Assembly: GCA_019751945.1 (NCBI GenBank) | Contig: JAIEMT010000034.1 | Coordinates: 1-43,145 of the forward strand | Source of the DNA: a bacterium | GTDB taxonomy: Bacteria > Bdellovibrionota > UBA1018 | Length of the DNA: 43,145 nt | Direction: 5' to 3' | Part shown: positions 31,696 through 39,872 of the stretch, one piece after another | Layout of the letters: each line of letters begins with the position of its first letter | Numbering within the stretch: the stretch's first letter is position 1 | Translations under genes and position numbers: made by a program | The notes under the pieces: model-generated | Database searches by the model: none | The model's input: the letters and a program-made list of their open reading frames with translations, nothing else | Told to the model about the DNA's origin: nothing

Positions 31696-33462
31696 TCATT
31701 CTTCACAGGCTTCAAATAGTCGTTCGGACAAGCGAGTCTTTCGGACCGGCTTACCCTGGGGATACATTCCGTTCACTAATCGTCGTAATTCTTTTTTTAA
31801 CACTTGGGCTTCCTCTTCAGCACTTTGGCGCCGTTTCAATACAGTCTCTCGAAACTGGGCGACATCGAGAGGCATGCTTGCGCCCTCTCGTACCAGCTGC
31901 TCAACGAAAGTCTGGTGCCTCAGCGCCTTAGCACGCCGTCTACAATCTTGATGCTCTAGGACTTTTCCAGGAAGTCTACGTAATACTTTGACGGCCAACC
32001 GCTGCAGAAGAGGAGGATCGGACTTCTTCAACGGATATCCATCTTCAATATGAATCAGAGCCTGACTGTATTCGACCGCATGCCAACGATAGGTTTTCTT
32101 GATTCGATCCCAGCTCCATCCCTCAGATAAAGCCAACTCGATCTTCTCAAAAAAACTTTTCAACGTAGTGCCGCAATAATTTAAGGATGCAGGGTACAGT
32201 AGTAACTCAGGCGCATAGACGACCACCGGAATGCCGAGAAAGCTCATTTCCTTTCCCACGCTCGACCAAGAGCTTAAGAAAACATCCGTCTCCTCTGCAA
32301 GGTCGTATAAAGAAATCCCATCCGAAGGCCAGTTCACACGGACATTGGGCGGAAGATCGCTAAAAACTTTTTCTAGCAGGCAGGCGTGCTGAGATTTTTG
32401 ATTCTCTCTTTTATTTGGAAACTCGCGCGGGTGAACTCGGATCACTAAAAACAATTCTGGACGGTCCTTCACATACTGAATCAGAGCTTGAACCCACTCC
32501 ACCTGATCCGAGAACAGGAGGTTCTGAGGAATTTTTCGAATGCCGATGGAGTGAGCTGAAAACATCTCGTCTAAACTGCTCATGGCAGCAACAAGAACCT
32601 TCTGGTCCTTCCGAATGGAGAGTTTTTCACGGAGGTCTTGAGGATCACCCTCTCGGGGCTCGGAGTAGGCAAAAACATTTTGACCCTTCAACACTTCCAA
32701 ATAGTGATCCGTAACCGCTGCGAGATCTTCTTTAGGGCTCGGAATGTTTTCAAAGTCTGCCCATTGATCGATCAGCCTTTTATAAAATTGAAACGCATTC
32801 CCGGTCCCCATGATGAGGGTCTGATTTCGGTTTGCGAGTCCCAGGCCCCCGTGCAGAAAATAGACTTTTGCTCCCCTGTTTTCAGCCAGCCTACAAAAAG
32901 CAGCGTTCACGGAATAGAGATTGTTGTAAACAAAAACTCGATCCGGCTGGACTTGATCTAGAATTTTCTTTCCGGCCAGGACTGAATAGATCGTGTTCTT
33001 CAAGGAAGACAGGTAGGCTGCCCACTGATCGGGAGTAAAGTCCAAATCAATTCGCTTGAAGGTTAGAAGAACTTCATAGAGAGCCATTTTTCCCACGGGA
33101 ACGTCGTGCAAACTCAGATCTAAGAAATTTTTTTGCGTCACGGATTTTAAAAGAGCATCTGCTTCACTTCTATCTTCCGTACTCAGCTTAGAAAACAGAT
33201 CATAATTCGTGAAACCGAACTCTTTTAAAATGAGATTCTTGTTCTGCACACAAGACTTACAGACTTTTTCTTTTTCCTCAGACGAGCTCTGATAGCCCAA
33301 GCTAAATGCCGACATGCTCACACAATAGTCGTTAAAGGTCCTGCCACAAGTGACGTAACTGACTTGATTCCCTGAACGCACCAACGACTCTGCAATCAAC
33401 GCTTCTGGAAAAGCATGAGTCCAAATAGCAGAATGCGGAGAAAAGAATAAAACCTTTGCCAT
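31696..33462 (-). CDS. Large GT-B-like glycosyltransferase with N-terminal four-cysteine motif
   Basis: The 588-residue protein appears GT-B-like: MAKVLFFSPHSAIWTHAFPE at the N-terminus, VYFLHGGLGL, KVLVAAMSSLDEM, VIRVHPREFPN and DVFLSSWSSVGKEMSFLGIPVV. It resembles capsule and surface-glycan transferases related to KpsS-type proteins. Cysteines 39, 47, 68 and 71 (C-x7-C and C-x2-C) may bind a metal. The last 60 residues are charged, with a coiled-coil look. It is the only transferase in the pseudaminic operon, so it could be the pseudaminyltransferase. I start it at 33462 (MAKV), 2 nt after the PseI stop, rather than at 33486. Confidence 0.65.
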   Translation of the reverse strand: MAKVLFFSPHSAIWTHAFPEALIAESLVRSGNQVSYVTCGRTFNDYCVSMSAFSLGYQSSSEEKEKVCKSCVQNKNLILKEFGFTNYDLFSKLSTEDRSEADALLKSVTQKNFLDLSLHDVPVGKMALYEVLLTFKRIDLDFTPDQWAAYLSSLKNTIYSVLAGKKILDQVQPDRVFVYNNLYSVNAAFCRLAENRGAKVYFLHGGLGLANRNQTLIMGTGNAFQFYKRLIDQWADFENIPSPKEDLAAVTDHYLEVLKGQNVFAYSEPREGDPQDLREKLSIRKDQKVLVAAMSSLDEMFSAHSIGIRKIPQNLLFSDQVEWVQALIQYVKDRPELFLVIRVHPREFPNKRENQKSQHACLLEKVFSDLPPNVRVNWPSDGISLYDLAEETDVFLSSWSSVGKEMSFLGIPVVVYAPELLLYPASLNYCGTTLKSFFEKIELALSEGWSWDRIKKTYRWHAVEYSQALIHIEDGYPLKKSDPPLLQRLAVKVLRRLPGKVLEHQDCRRRAKALRHQTFVEQLVREGASMPLDVAQFRETVLKRRQSAEEEAQVLKKELRRLVNGMYPQGKPVRKTRLSERLFEACEE

Positions 33463-33464
33463 AG

Positions 33465-34517
33465 TTATTCTGAAATCAACTCCCAAGCGAGGGGGGTTCC
33501 GCGCTGAATGTCTTGATTCGCCTTCTTGCCCAAAACCGAAGGCAAATGCTTGGGCGCAAGTCCGTGACCCGGGCGAATCACACGAACCGATTCGGCGCTC
33601 AATGTTTCGCCAGCCTTAATGTCCTTCACGACAAAGAGCGACCTTCTAAAAACCTTGTTCTTTTCCTCGTGAGTATTGACCCCATAACGAGATTTCCCAA
33701 GAGCGGATTCTGTGGAACGGACCGCGTCCACCATTTCTTTGAACTCGTGTGGCTCCAAAGAAAAGGCGCTGTCTGGGCCTCCGTCCTTTCGAGAAAGGGT
33801 AAAATGCTTTTCAATCACGCAAGCTCCCAATGCCACTGCGGCCACGGGTGCTACTACCCCCAAGGTATGATCGGACAGCCCCACCGGAACTTGGAATTTA
33901 GAAACCATGTCTGGAATGGTCCGAATATTCATTTCTGATTCCGGCGCAGGATAGGCACTGGTACACTTCAGTAAAATGATCTGACTATTTCCTGCAGATT
34001 GAATAGTTTCGACGGCTTCACCAATCTCTTCAACGGTAGCCATTCCAGTAGAAACAATCATTGGCTTCCCTGTTTTTGCCACCTTCTGAATCAGAGGAAG
34101 ATCCACCAGCTCGAAAGAAGCGATTTTGTAAACAGGAACATCTAAAGAGCTCAAGAAGTCGACTGAAGATTCATCGAATGGTGTCGAAAACAAATCCATT
34201 CCTAAACTCTCAGCCAGATCTTTCAGCTTCTGATGCCACTCCCAAGGAGTGTAGGCTTCACCGTAGAGGTCATAGAGGGTGCGTCCATCCCAAGGGGTAC
34301 CGCCCTTGATTTTGAAGGGCTCTAAATCGCACGAGATCGTCATCGTATCCGGGGTGTAGGTCTGAAGCTTGATCGCATCTGCCCCACTCGCTTTCGCTGC
34401 GTGAACCAGCTTCACAGCCTCTTCGAATCTCTGACCATGATTAGCCGAAAGCTCGGCAATAATATAAGTGGGAAAACCTGCTCCTACTTTTCTTCCACCG
34501 ATTTGAATCGTCTTCAT
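33465..34517 (-). CDS. pseI: Pseudaminic acid synthase
   Basis: The 350-residue NeuB-family enzyme condenses phosphoenolpyruvate with 2,4-diacetamido-2,4,6-trideoxy-L-altrose to give pseudaminic acid. It shows IIAELSANHG, KLQTYTPDTMT (the TYTPDT form is characteristic of PseI), DLFSTPFDES, KIASFELVD, STGMA and VIEKHFTLSR with GGPDSAFSL. It ends in a SAF domain. The open frame begins with GTG at 34526, making a GTGA overlap with the gene before it, but ATG at 34517 (MKTIQIG) has AAGGGTGA just upstream and is preferred. This is distinct from the LegI-type synthase at 12632-13711. Confidence 0.9.
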   Translation of the reverse strand: MKTIQIGGRKVGAGFPTYIIAELSANHGQRFEEAVKLVHAAKASGADAIKLQTYTPDTMTISCDLEPFKIKGGTPWDGRTLYDLYGEAYTPWEWHQKLKDLAESLGMDLFSTPFDESSVDFLSSLDVPVYKIASFELVDLPLIQKVAKTGKPMIVSTGMATVEEIGEAVETIQSAGNSQIILLKCTSAYPAPESEMNIRTIPDMVSKFQVPVGLSDHTLGVVAPVAAVALGACVIEKHFTLSRKDGGPDSAFSLEPHEFKEMVDAVRSTESALGKSRYGVNTHEEKNKVFRRSLFVVKDIKAGETLSAESVRVIRPGHGLAPKHLPSVLGKKANQDIQRGTPLAWELISE

Positions 34518-34522
34518 TGTGA

Positions 34523-35254
34523 TCACCCTTCGTGAAGAGACTTCTGTTGAATGTGTTGATTCATCTTCACTAAATCAGAATTCTTCTCCATCAAGTCGAG
34601 AAGATTCTGATAATCAAACTGGTCTGAATTTTTAAACTTCGAATAAATAGCCAACGCAAATTCATAGTCTTCGATCGTATCGACAGTCCATCGGTAACGG
34701 CTCCAATCCTTCGAGCCCACTACCGAACAAGTCCTAAAAAACCGTGGGTTCTGGTAAAGATAAGGAGTCACATGGGTTCTTTGAGCGGGCTCCTTCGCCT
34801 CTTTCCAAGCCTTCTCCAACGCTTGGAATGAAAACACTTCGACGTCTAAGCCTCTGGGATAAGTCCGAGCAAGAGTATTGCTGCCATAGTCGGCACCGGA
34901 AGCCAAAGTTTCAGAAACCACCTGATCGATCACTTGTGGGTCGATGAAAGGACAATCGGATGTAATTCGAACGATGGAATCCGATCCAAACTCTTTTGCC
35001 GCCCGGTAGTAGCGATCTAAAACATCCTGCTCACTTCCCCGAAAGCAAAGCACTTGAAGCTTCTGACATTCCGAAACGATTTCAGAATCACGAGGATCCG
35101 TGGACGTAGCAACAATCACTTGATGGACCTTTTGAGATCTCTTGGTGCGATCCGTGACCCGAGCCAGCATAGACTTGCCGCCCAAATCTTTTAAGACCTT
35201 TCCGGCAAGCCGAGAGCTTCCCATTCGAGCCTGAATGATGGCTGAGACTTTCAC
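34523..35254 (-). CDS. pseF: CMP-pseudaminic acid synthetase family protein (PseF/SpsF)
   Basis: The 243-residue cytidylyltransferase activates pseudaminic acid with CTP. It has IIQARMGSSRLAGKVL, VATSTDPRDSEI, RGSEQDVLDRYY, VRITSDCPFIDP and RYRWTVDTIEDYE. This set of motifs is typical of SpsF/PseF and differs from the LegF-type enzyme at 6994-7683. Overlaps of 4 nt on both sides tie it to PseC and PseI. SpsF in spore-coat operons has a related sequence, but the neighbours make the pseudaminic role very likely. Confidence 0.87.
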   Translation of the reverse strand: MKVSAIIQARMGSSRLAGKVLKDLGGKSMLARVTDRTKRSQKVHQVIVATSTDPRDSEIVSECQKLQVLCFRGSEQDVLDRYYRAAKEFGSDSIVRITSDCPFIDPQVIDQVVSETLASGADYGSNTLARTYPRGLDVEVFSFQALEKAWKEAKEPAQRTHVTPYLYQNPRFFRTCSVVGSKDWSRYRWTVDTIEDYEFALAIYSKFKNSDQFDYQNLLDLMEKNSDLVKMNQHIQQKSLHEG

Positions 35255-36390
35255 GACGCCCGTTCCCGAAACTGGTGGATCGTTTGGATGACCTTTGCCA
35301 GTTGCGCATCTGTCATGGTTGGGAAAATGGGAAGAGATAGAATTTCCCCATAAGCCTTTTCAGCGACCGGGCACTGGCCGAACTGAGTTGCAAAGTTTTT
35401 CTTATAGTAGGGATGCAAGTGAACCGGAATGTAGTGAACGTTTGCACCGATTCCATGGGCTCTCAAATATTTATGGAGGGCATCTCGCTGGCCCGATTGC
35501 ACTCGAACGACATAGAGGTGGTAAGAGTTTTTAGAGCCTTCCTGAATTCCTAGTGGCTTGATCCAATCGGACTTCTGAAAAACTTCGTCGTAAGCATGGG
35601 CAATCTGTTTTCTCTTCTTCACCCAATCTGAAAGCTTATCCAGCTGACGAATGCCCAGAGCACATTGAATGTCCGTGAGACGATAATTAAACCCGAGGTC
35701 CACCATTTCGTAGAACCATGCGCCTTGGAGCTCTCGCTCGCGATGATTCGTGGTGATTCCGTGATTTCTAAAAGTCTTCATCCGCTTGGCAAAATCGGGA
35801 TTGTCGGTCGTAACCATTCCGCCTTCCCCTGTTGTAATGTGCTTCACCGGATGAAAGCTAAAAGCGTTTAGATCGGCAAACTGCCCAGCCCGAAGCCCCT
35901 GATATTCCGAACCCAAGGAATGACAAGCATCGTCCATCAGAATCAGCCCATGCTCATTCGCGATTCTTCGAAGTTCTTGGTAGTTGCAGGGCTGACCGGC
36001 GTAATCGACAGCGTAAAGCGCCTTTGTCTTTTTCGTAATCTTCTTCCGGACGGAAGCGGGATCGATCAGAAGGGTTTCAGGAAGCACATCTGCAAAAACG
36101 GGTGTGGCCCCTTGGTAAACAACGCTATTTGCTGTAGCGGCAAAAGTCATCGTGGGAACAATGACTTCATCGCCCGGTTGAATCCCAATGGCTGCTGTAA
36201 TCACGTGAAGTGCAGCGGTGCCGCTCGAAACAGCAACGGCGTACTTGGCTCCCGTGATTTGGCTAAATTTTTCTTCAAATTTTTCGACTTGAGGGCCGGT
36301 GGTTAACCAATCCGAACGCAGTACCCTTACAACTTCGTCAATGTCCTCATCCGAAATCAGCTGACGTCCGTAGGGGATCGTATCACTCAT
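35251..36390 (-). CDS. pseC: UDP-4-amino-4,6-dideoxy-N-acetyl-beta-L-altrosamine transaminase
   Basis: The 379-residue PLP enzyme of the DegT family aminates C4 of the PseB product. It shows IPYGRQLISDEDIDEVVRVL, DWLTTGP, GTAALH, VPTMTFAATANSV, LMDDACHSLG and SFHPVKHITTGEGG with the PLP lysine. These are standard PseC features and differ from the LegC homologue, which has SFNGNK. It sits between PseB and PseF, with 4-nt overlaps on both sides. The product is normally acetylated by PseH, for which no separate gene is seen in this operon. Confidence 0.9.
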   Translation of the reverse strand: MSDTIPYGRQLISDEDIDEVVRVLRSDWLTTGPQVEKFEEKFSQITGAKYAVAVSSGTAALHVITAAIGIQPGDEVIVPTMTFAATANSVVYQGATPVFADVLPETLLIDPASVRKKITKKTKALYAVDYAGQPCNYQELRRIANEHGLILMDDACHSLGSEYQGLRAGQFADLNAFSFHPVKHITTGEGGMVTTDNPDFAKRMKTFRNHGITTNHRERELQGAWFYEMVDLGFNYRLTDIQCALGIRQLDKLSDWVKKRKQIAHAYDEVFQKSDWIKPLGIQEGSKNSYHLYVVRVQSGQRDALHKYLRAHGIGANVHYIPVHLHPYYKKNFATQFGQCPVAEKAYGEILSLPIFPTMTDAQLAKVIQTIHQFRERAS

Positions 36391-37373
36391 AGTTTCGCGT
36401 CAAATTCACGTACCATGTCTTCAAGCTGGCCCGAGCTCAGCCATTCTTTATTGCCATCGCTCGTGTATTTGAAATCCTTTGGAAGTTTTTGAGCGCCTTC
36501 CCAGTTCTTTTCTTTCCACCACGGATGCGTGGGCTGAATCACATACATCTGTTCGAGCTCCAACGCTTGCTGGGATTCTTCGTTGGAGATCAAAGCTTCG
36601 TGCAGCTTCTCACCGCCACGAATTCCGATGTTCTCCACTTTGCACTTCGGAGCAATGACGTTGACCAAATCCATGATGTTCATGCTCGGAAGCTTGGGAA
36701 TGAAAACTTCCCCACCGTGCATCTGTTCAATGCACTTGATGACGAATCTCACACCTTGATCCAAAGTAATCCAGAACCGGGTCATTGCAGGATCCGTTAC
36801 CGTGACCGTGCCAGACTTTCGCTGTTCAATGAAAAGCGGAATCACACTTCCGCGACTTCCTACGACGTTGCCGTAACGAACACAGCTAAACGTAGGATTG
36901 GCGCCGCCGCTATAAGCATTCGCTTGTACAAAGAGCTTTTCAGCCACGAGCTTCGTGGCGCCATAAAGATTGATAGGCGAGACCGCTTTATCGGTACTCA
37001 AAGCCAAAACTTTCTTAACCCCGGTGTCTAAAGCGGCATCAATGACGTTTCGAGCGCCTTCGACGTTCGTCTTTACCGCTTCAATGGGATTGTACTCGCA
37101 AGCAGGCACCTGCTTCAAAGCAGCCGCATGAACCACGACATCCACACCGTGCATCGCTCGGCGAAGACGGTCGAGATCCCGAACATCGCCTACGAAGTAG
37201 CGAATAGCTGGATGGTTGAACCCACCCACGCGCATTTCATGTTGCTTGAGCTCGTCTCGGCTAAAGATAATTAATTTTTTTGGTCGGTTTTCCTTCAGCA
37301 GGATTTCAGTGAATTTCTTCCCAAAGGAGCCCGTACCACCCGTGACCAAGACTACTGAATCAGTCCAATTCAT
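36387..37373 (-). CDS. pseB: UDP-GlcNAc 4,6-dehydratase (inverting)
   Basis: The 328-residue short-chain dehydrogenase carries VLVTGGTGSFGKKFTEIL, IFSRDELKQHEM, a DVRDLDRL strand, AALKQVPACEYNPIEAVKTN, LSTDKAVSPINLYGATK (catalytic Asp-Lys and Tyr-x-x-x-Lys) and RYGNVVGSRGSVIPLF. This is the well-known set for PseB/FlaA1 enzymes, which dehydrate UDP-GlcNAc and invert C5. It begins the pseudaminic part of the minus-strand operon. It has its own likely promoter, 65 nt after the end of the preceding methyltransferase. Confidence 0.92.
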   Translation of the reverse strand: MNWTDSVVLVTGGTGSFGKKFTEILLKENRPKKLIIFSRDELKQHEMRVGGFNHPAIRYFVGDVRDLDRLRRAMHGVDVVVHAAALKQVPACEYNPIEAVKTNVEGARNVIDAALDTGVKKVLALSTDKAVSPINLYGATKLVAEKLFVQANAYSGGANPTFSCVRYGNVVGSRGSVIPLFIEQRKSGTVTVTDPAMTRFWITLDQGVRFVIKCIEQMHGGEVFIPKLPSMNIMDLVNVIAPKCKVENIGIRGGEKLHEALISNEESQQALELEQMYVIQPTHPWWKEKNWEGAQKLPKDFKYTSDGNKEWLSSGQLEDMVREFDAKL

Positions 37374-37381
37374 ATTGAGAC

Positions 37382-37410
37382 TTAATAGCCAGTTTGGAGG
37401 GAGCTTTCAA
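37382..37410 (-). promoter_or_regulatory. Promoter of pseB
   Basis: On the minus strand TTGAAA (37410-37405), 17 nt, then TATTAA (37387-37382) end 8 nt before the pseB ATG at 37373. The predicted start is within two bases of the ATG. A 7-bp hairpin surrounds the -35 hexamer. Confidence 0.55.
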
Positions 37411-37417
37411 CCTCCAA
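37394..37417. repeat. 7-bp inverted repeat overlapping the pseB promoter
   Basis: TTGGAGG (37394-37400) and CCTCCAA (37411-37417) flank a 10-nt loop that contains the -35 element of pseB. No T-run follows on either side, so an operator is a better guess than a terminator. Confidence 0.5.
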
Positions 37418-37438
37418 GTTTCCGGTAAGGTTGCCCTT

Positions 37439-38488
37439 TTAGGCGGCTTTGACTCGAGCAGTCAGCTTCTTAAAAGCGAGGCCCGGGTTTGAGAAAAGGA
37501 GGCGAATTCGTCTCTTCCATTTGTTGAAAAATCCGAGTCGAATTGCCCATCCGTGAAAAATGGGAAAATAAGCTGCCGATCGAAGAGGGTTGATCACGTT
37601 CATGTAAAACTGAACCTTTCGAGGGTCTTCGACAAAGGCATTAGCCTCGAATACCTTACCGGTAAACTGAGCTACATGCCAAATTTCGTCGATTTCCTTC
37701 CACCAGCCCCGGTAGGTGTGATGGACCTCCTCAAAACCATACTGCCCCATCAGGTGGTTCAAGCTGTGATGACCAAACATGGAGTAGTGGGACGCGTTCA
37801 TCCACTTCTTTGAAAGCCGACTTCGGTTCGAAAAAGGGGTTGGAACGACGGTAAAAATATATCCCCCCTTTTTTAGGATCTTTTGAACCGATTCCATAAT
37901 CTCGTGAAGATCTGAAAAGTGCTCAAAAGCATGATTAGAAATCACCACGTCAACTTGAGTGCCAATATCCGTTTTACGATCGAGGATCCCCAGCTGTACG
38001 CCGGGTCCCTTTAAACCCAGGTCATTTTTTGCAAAGGCGAAGTGGTTTTTGTCTGCCTCCACCCCGTAGACTTCCCATTCTCGGTCAGCAAACTGCTTGA
38101 GAAATCCCCCGTGACCAAAGCCGATGTCGAATACTTTTTTCGACGAAAGGGAATCTGGGCCAATCGCTTTTAGTAAATAATCTGTTTTTTCAGCGTAATA
38201 CCATTTTCCAAACTCGAGATAGTCTTCGACGCTGGGCGGAGTTTCATATTTGGTGTGGTATTCTGAGTTTAAATAAAAAGCATTGAGCGCTTCAATACTG
38301 GGTCTCGGGTTTTGATGAAGAAATCCGCAGTCTCCACAAACCTTCCACGCACTGAGCTGTTGTCCATCGTACAGACCCGAATACTTATGGATGTGACCAT
38401 CTTGCCCGGTAATCCGAACGGGTAAAAATTCTCGGCTCGACTTGCACAGGGGGCACGGCACTAGTTTCAATGAAGGCGCACTACTCAA
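37439..38488 (-). CDS. Zinc-ribbon class I SAM methyltransferase
   Basis: The 349-residue protein has Cys12, Cys15, Cys51 and Cys54 (PCPLC...CGDCG), an N-terminal zinc ribbon. VFDIGFGHGGFLKQF (about 119-133), VEADKNHF and SNHAFEHF of the Methyltransf_23 type follow. A C-terminal basic region follows from about residue 290. It overlaps the upstream UDP-sugar dehydrogenase by 4 nt. The substrate is probably a nucleotide- or lipid-linked sugar. The similar arrangement at 4530-5819 suggests a repeated theme of methylation at this locus, although the two proteins are not close copies. Confidence 0.82.
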   Translation of the reverse strand: MSSAPSLKLVPCPLCKSSREFLPVRITGQDGHIHKYSGLYDGQQLSAWKVCGDCGFLHQNPRPSIEALNAFYLNSEYHTKYETPPSVEDYLEFGKWYYAEKTDYLLKAIGPDSLSSKKVFDIGFGHGGFLKQFADREWEVYGVEADKNHFAFAKNDLGLKGPGVQLGILDRKTDIGTQVDVVISNHAFEHFSDLHEIMESVQKILKKGGYIFTVVPTPFSNRSRLSKKWMNASHYSMFGHHSLNHLMGQYGFEEVHHTYRGWWKEIDEIWHVAQFTGKVFEANAFVEDPRKVQFYMNVINPLRSAAYFPIFHGWAIRLGFFNKWKRRIRLLFSNPGLAFKKLTARVKAA

Positions 38489-39798
38489 GCCGGCACGACC
38501 TTGGAAGATTGATTTCTAAAACGCCCGCGAGTATCGACGATCAAGGACGAATCTTCTAAAATCATTTTATAGTCAAAACTGTCATGATCCGTAACCAAGA
38601 GGACGCAGTCTTGATTTTTTAGAGTCGAGGAATCCATTTTTACGGATTCCTGCGTTTTTCCTGCAATTTGCACGGATGGGACAAAAGGATCGGAATACGA
38701 AACACTCGCGCCCCGTTCAGTCAGAAGTTCAAACAAACGCAACGCAGGGCTTTCGCGCATATCATCGATGTTTTTCTTGTAAGCGGTCCCAAGCAGAAGA
38801 ATTCGCGAACCCCGAACGGCCTTGGATCTCGAATTGAGAGCTTCCGCCACCTTGCCATAAACCCATTCTGGCATCGCGGTGTTCACTTCCCCAGCAAGTT
38901 CGATGAAACGTGTGTTCACGCCATACTCGCGAGCCTTCCAGGTCAGATAAAACGGATCGATCGGAATGCAGTGACCACCGAGCCCCGGTCCGGGAAAAAA
39001 TGGGGTGAAGCCGAAGGGCTTCGTGGAAGCCGCCTCGATAACTTCCCATATATCGATGTTCATTCGATCAGCGACTTGCTTGAGTTCATTCACCAGCCCG
39101 ATATTGACCGAGCGATAAATGTTTTCGAGCAGCTTGGCCATCTCAGCGGTTTGAGTCGAAGTCACGGGAACTACTTTCCCGATGACCTGAGAATAGAGAG
39201 CGACCCCCACATCGAGACACGCCTTGGTGGTGCCACCGACTACTTTGGGAATGGTCTGAGTTTCAAATTTTTGATTGCCTGGATCTTCTCGTTCCGGCGA
39301 GAAAACGACGAAAGCATCCTGGCCGACCTTGAGCTTGCTTCGCTCCACTCGGGGAACGATCTCTTCAGCCGTCGTACCGGGATAGGTCGTGCTCTCCAGA
39401 CTCAAAAGCTGCCCCTCCTTCAAGAAGGGAACGAGCGCTTCCATCGTATTAGTAATGTACGAAAGATCGGGTTCACGATGCTCATTCAGAGGTGTCGGAA
39501 CGCAAATGATGATGGCATCAGCCTGTGCGGTCAGAGCGTAATCCGACCCCGCTTGAACGCGCTTCGTCGCTAACGCCTTGGCCAAGCGGTCCGACGGAAT
39601 ATGCCGAATATAGGATTTTCCAGTCAGCAGAGCGTCAACTTTGCTCGCATGGACATCGATCCCGATGACCTTAAACCCCACTTCTACGAAACGGAGCAGA
39701 AGCGGGAGACCGACGTAACCCAAGCCAATGACAGCAACAGTGGCCGATTTGCTTTGGAACTTCTCAACAAGACTATTCCGGTAAGAGATAGGTGTCAT
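38485..39798 (-). CDS. UDP-N-acetylhexosamine dehydrogenase (WbpA/WecC-like)
   Basis: The 437-residue NAD-dependent enzyme oxidises the C6 alcohol of a UDP-GlcNAc- or UDP-ManNAc-type sugar to a uronic acid. It shows VIGLGYVGLPLLLRF, GKSYIRHIPSDRL, CVPTPLNEHREPDLSYI, STTYPGTTEEI-like STTYPG, SPEREDPGN and GPGLGGHCIPIDPFYL with the catalytic Cys. The GxSYIxHI loop is characteristic of WbpA-like UDP-GlcNAc 6-dehydrogenases. The WecC and TviB groups remain possible. It starts the long minus-strand operon. An inverted repeat and a divergent promoter lie at its start codon. Confidence 0.85.
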   Translation of the reverse strand: MTPISYRNSLVEKFQSKSATVAVIGLGYVGLPLLLRFVEVGFKVIGIDVHASKVDALLTGKSYIRHIPSDRLAKALATKRVQAGSDYALTAQADAIIICVPTPLNEHREPDLSYITNTMEALVPFLKEGQLLSLESTTYPGTTAEEIVPRVERSKLKVGQDAFVVFSPEREDPGNQKFETQTIPKVVGGTTKACLDVGVALYSQVIGKVVPVTSTQTAEMAKLLENIYRSVNIGLVNELKQVADRMNIDIWEVIEAASTKPFGFTPFFPGPGLGGHCIPIDPFYLTWKAREYGVNTRFIELAGEVNTAMPEWVYGKVAEALNSRSKAVRGSRILLLGTAYKKNIDDMRESPALRLFELLTERGASVSYSDPFVPSVQIAGKTQESVKMDSSTLKNQDCVLLVTDHDSFDYKMILEDSSLIVDTRGRFRNQSSKVVPA

Positions 39799-39820
39799 GG
39801 TCTAAGCCCATTTAGACCAT
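39797..39820. promoter_or_regulatory. 9-bp inverted repeat at the dehydrogenase start, probable operator
   Basis: ATGGTCTAA (39797-39805) and TTAGACCAT (39812-39820) are perfect inverted repeats with a 6-nt loop. They cover the predicted -10, transcription start and first bases of the minus-strand dehydrogenase gene. The right arm lies upstream of the expected transcript start, so a DNA-binding regulator is more likely than an RNA hairpin. Confidence 0.6.
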
Positions 39821-39860
39821 ACCTCGTGCGAATTGCAATTCCAATTCCTGGCTGTATAAC
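39811..39860. promoter_or_regulatory. Symmetric divergent promoter sharing one -35 hexamer
   Basis: The palindrome AATTGCAATT (39831-39840) contains TTGCAA, a -35-like hexamer that reads the same on both strands. To the right, 16 nt later, is TATAAC (39855-39860). To the left, 16 nt away on the minus strand, is TCTAAA (39816-39811). Each -10 ends 12 nt before its start codon (39873 plus, 39798 minus). The equal spacing suggests one shared control point for both transcripts. Confidence 0.55.
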
Positions 39861-39872
39861 GAGGAGAGTCCT

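Noticed and set aside
33463..33486. Upstream start of the GT-B-like gene
   Set aside because: The extra eight residues have no similarity to the family and would overlap PseI; MAKV at 33462 fits better.
38668..39573. 301-codon plus-strand open frame
   Set aside because: It is antisense to the UDP-sugar dehydrogenase, whose motifs are complete; the peptide has no family features.
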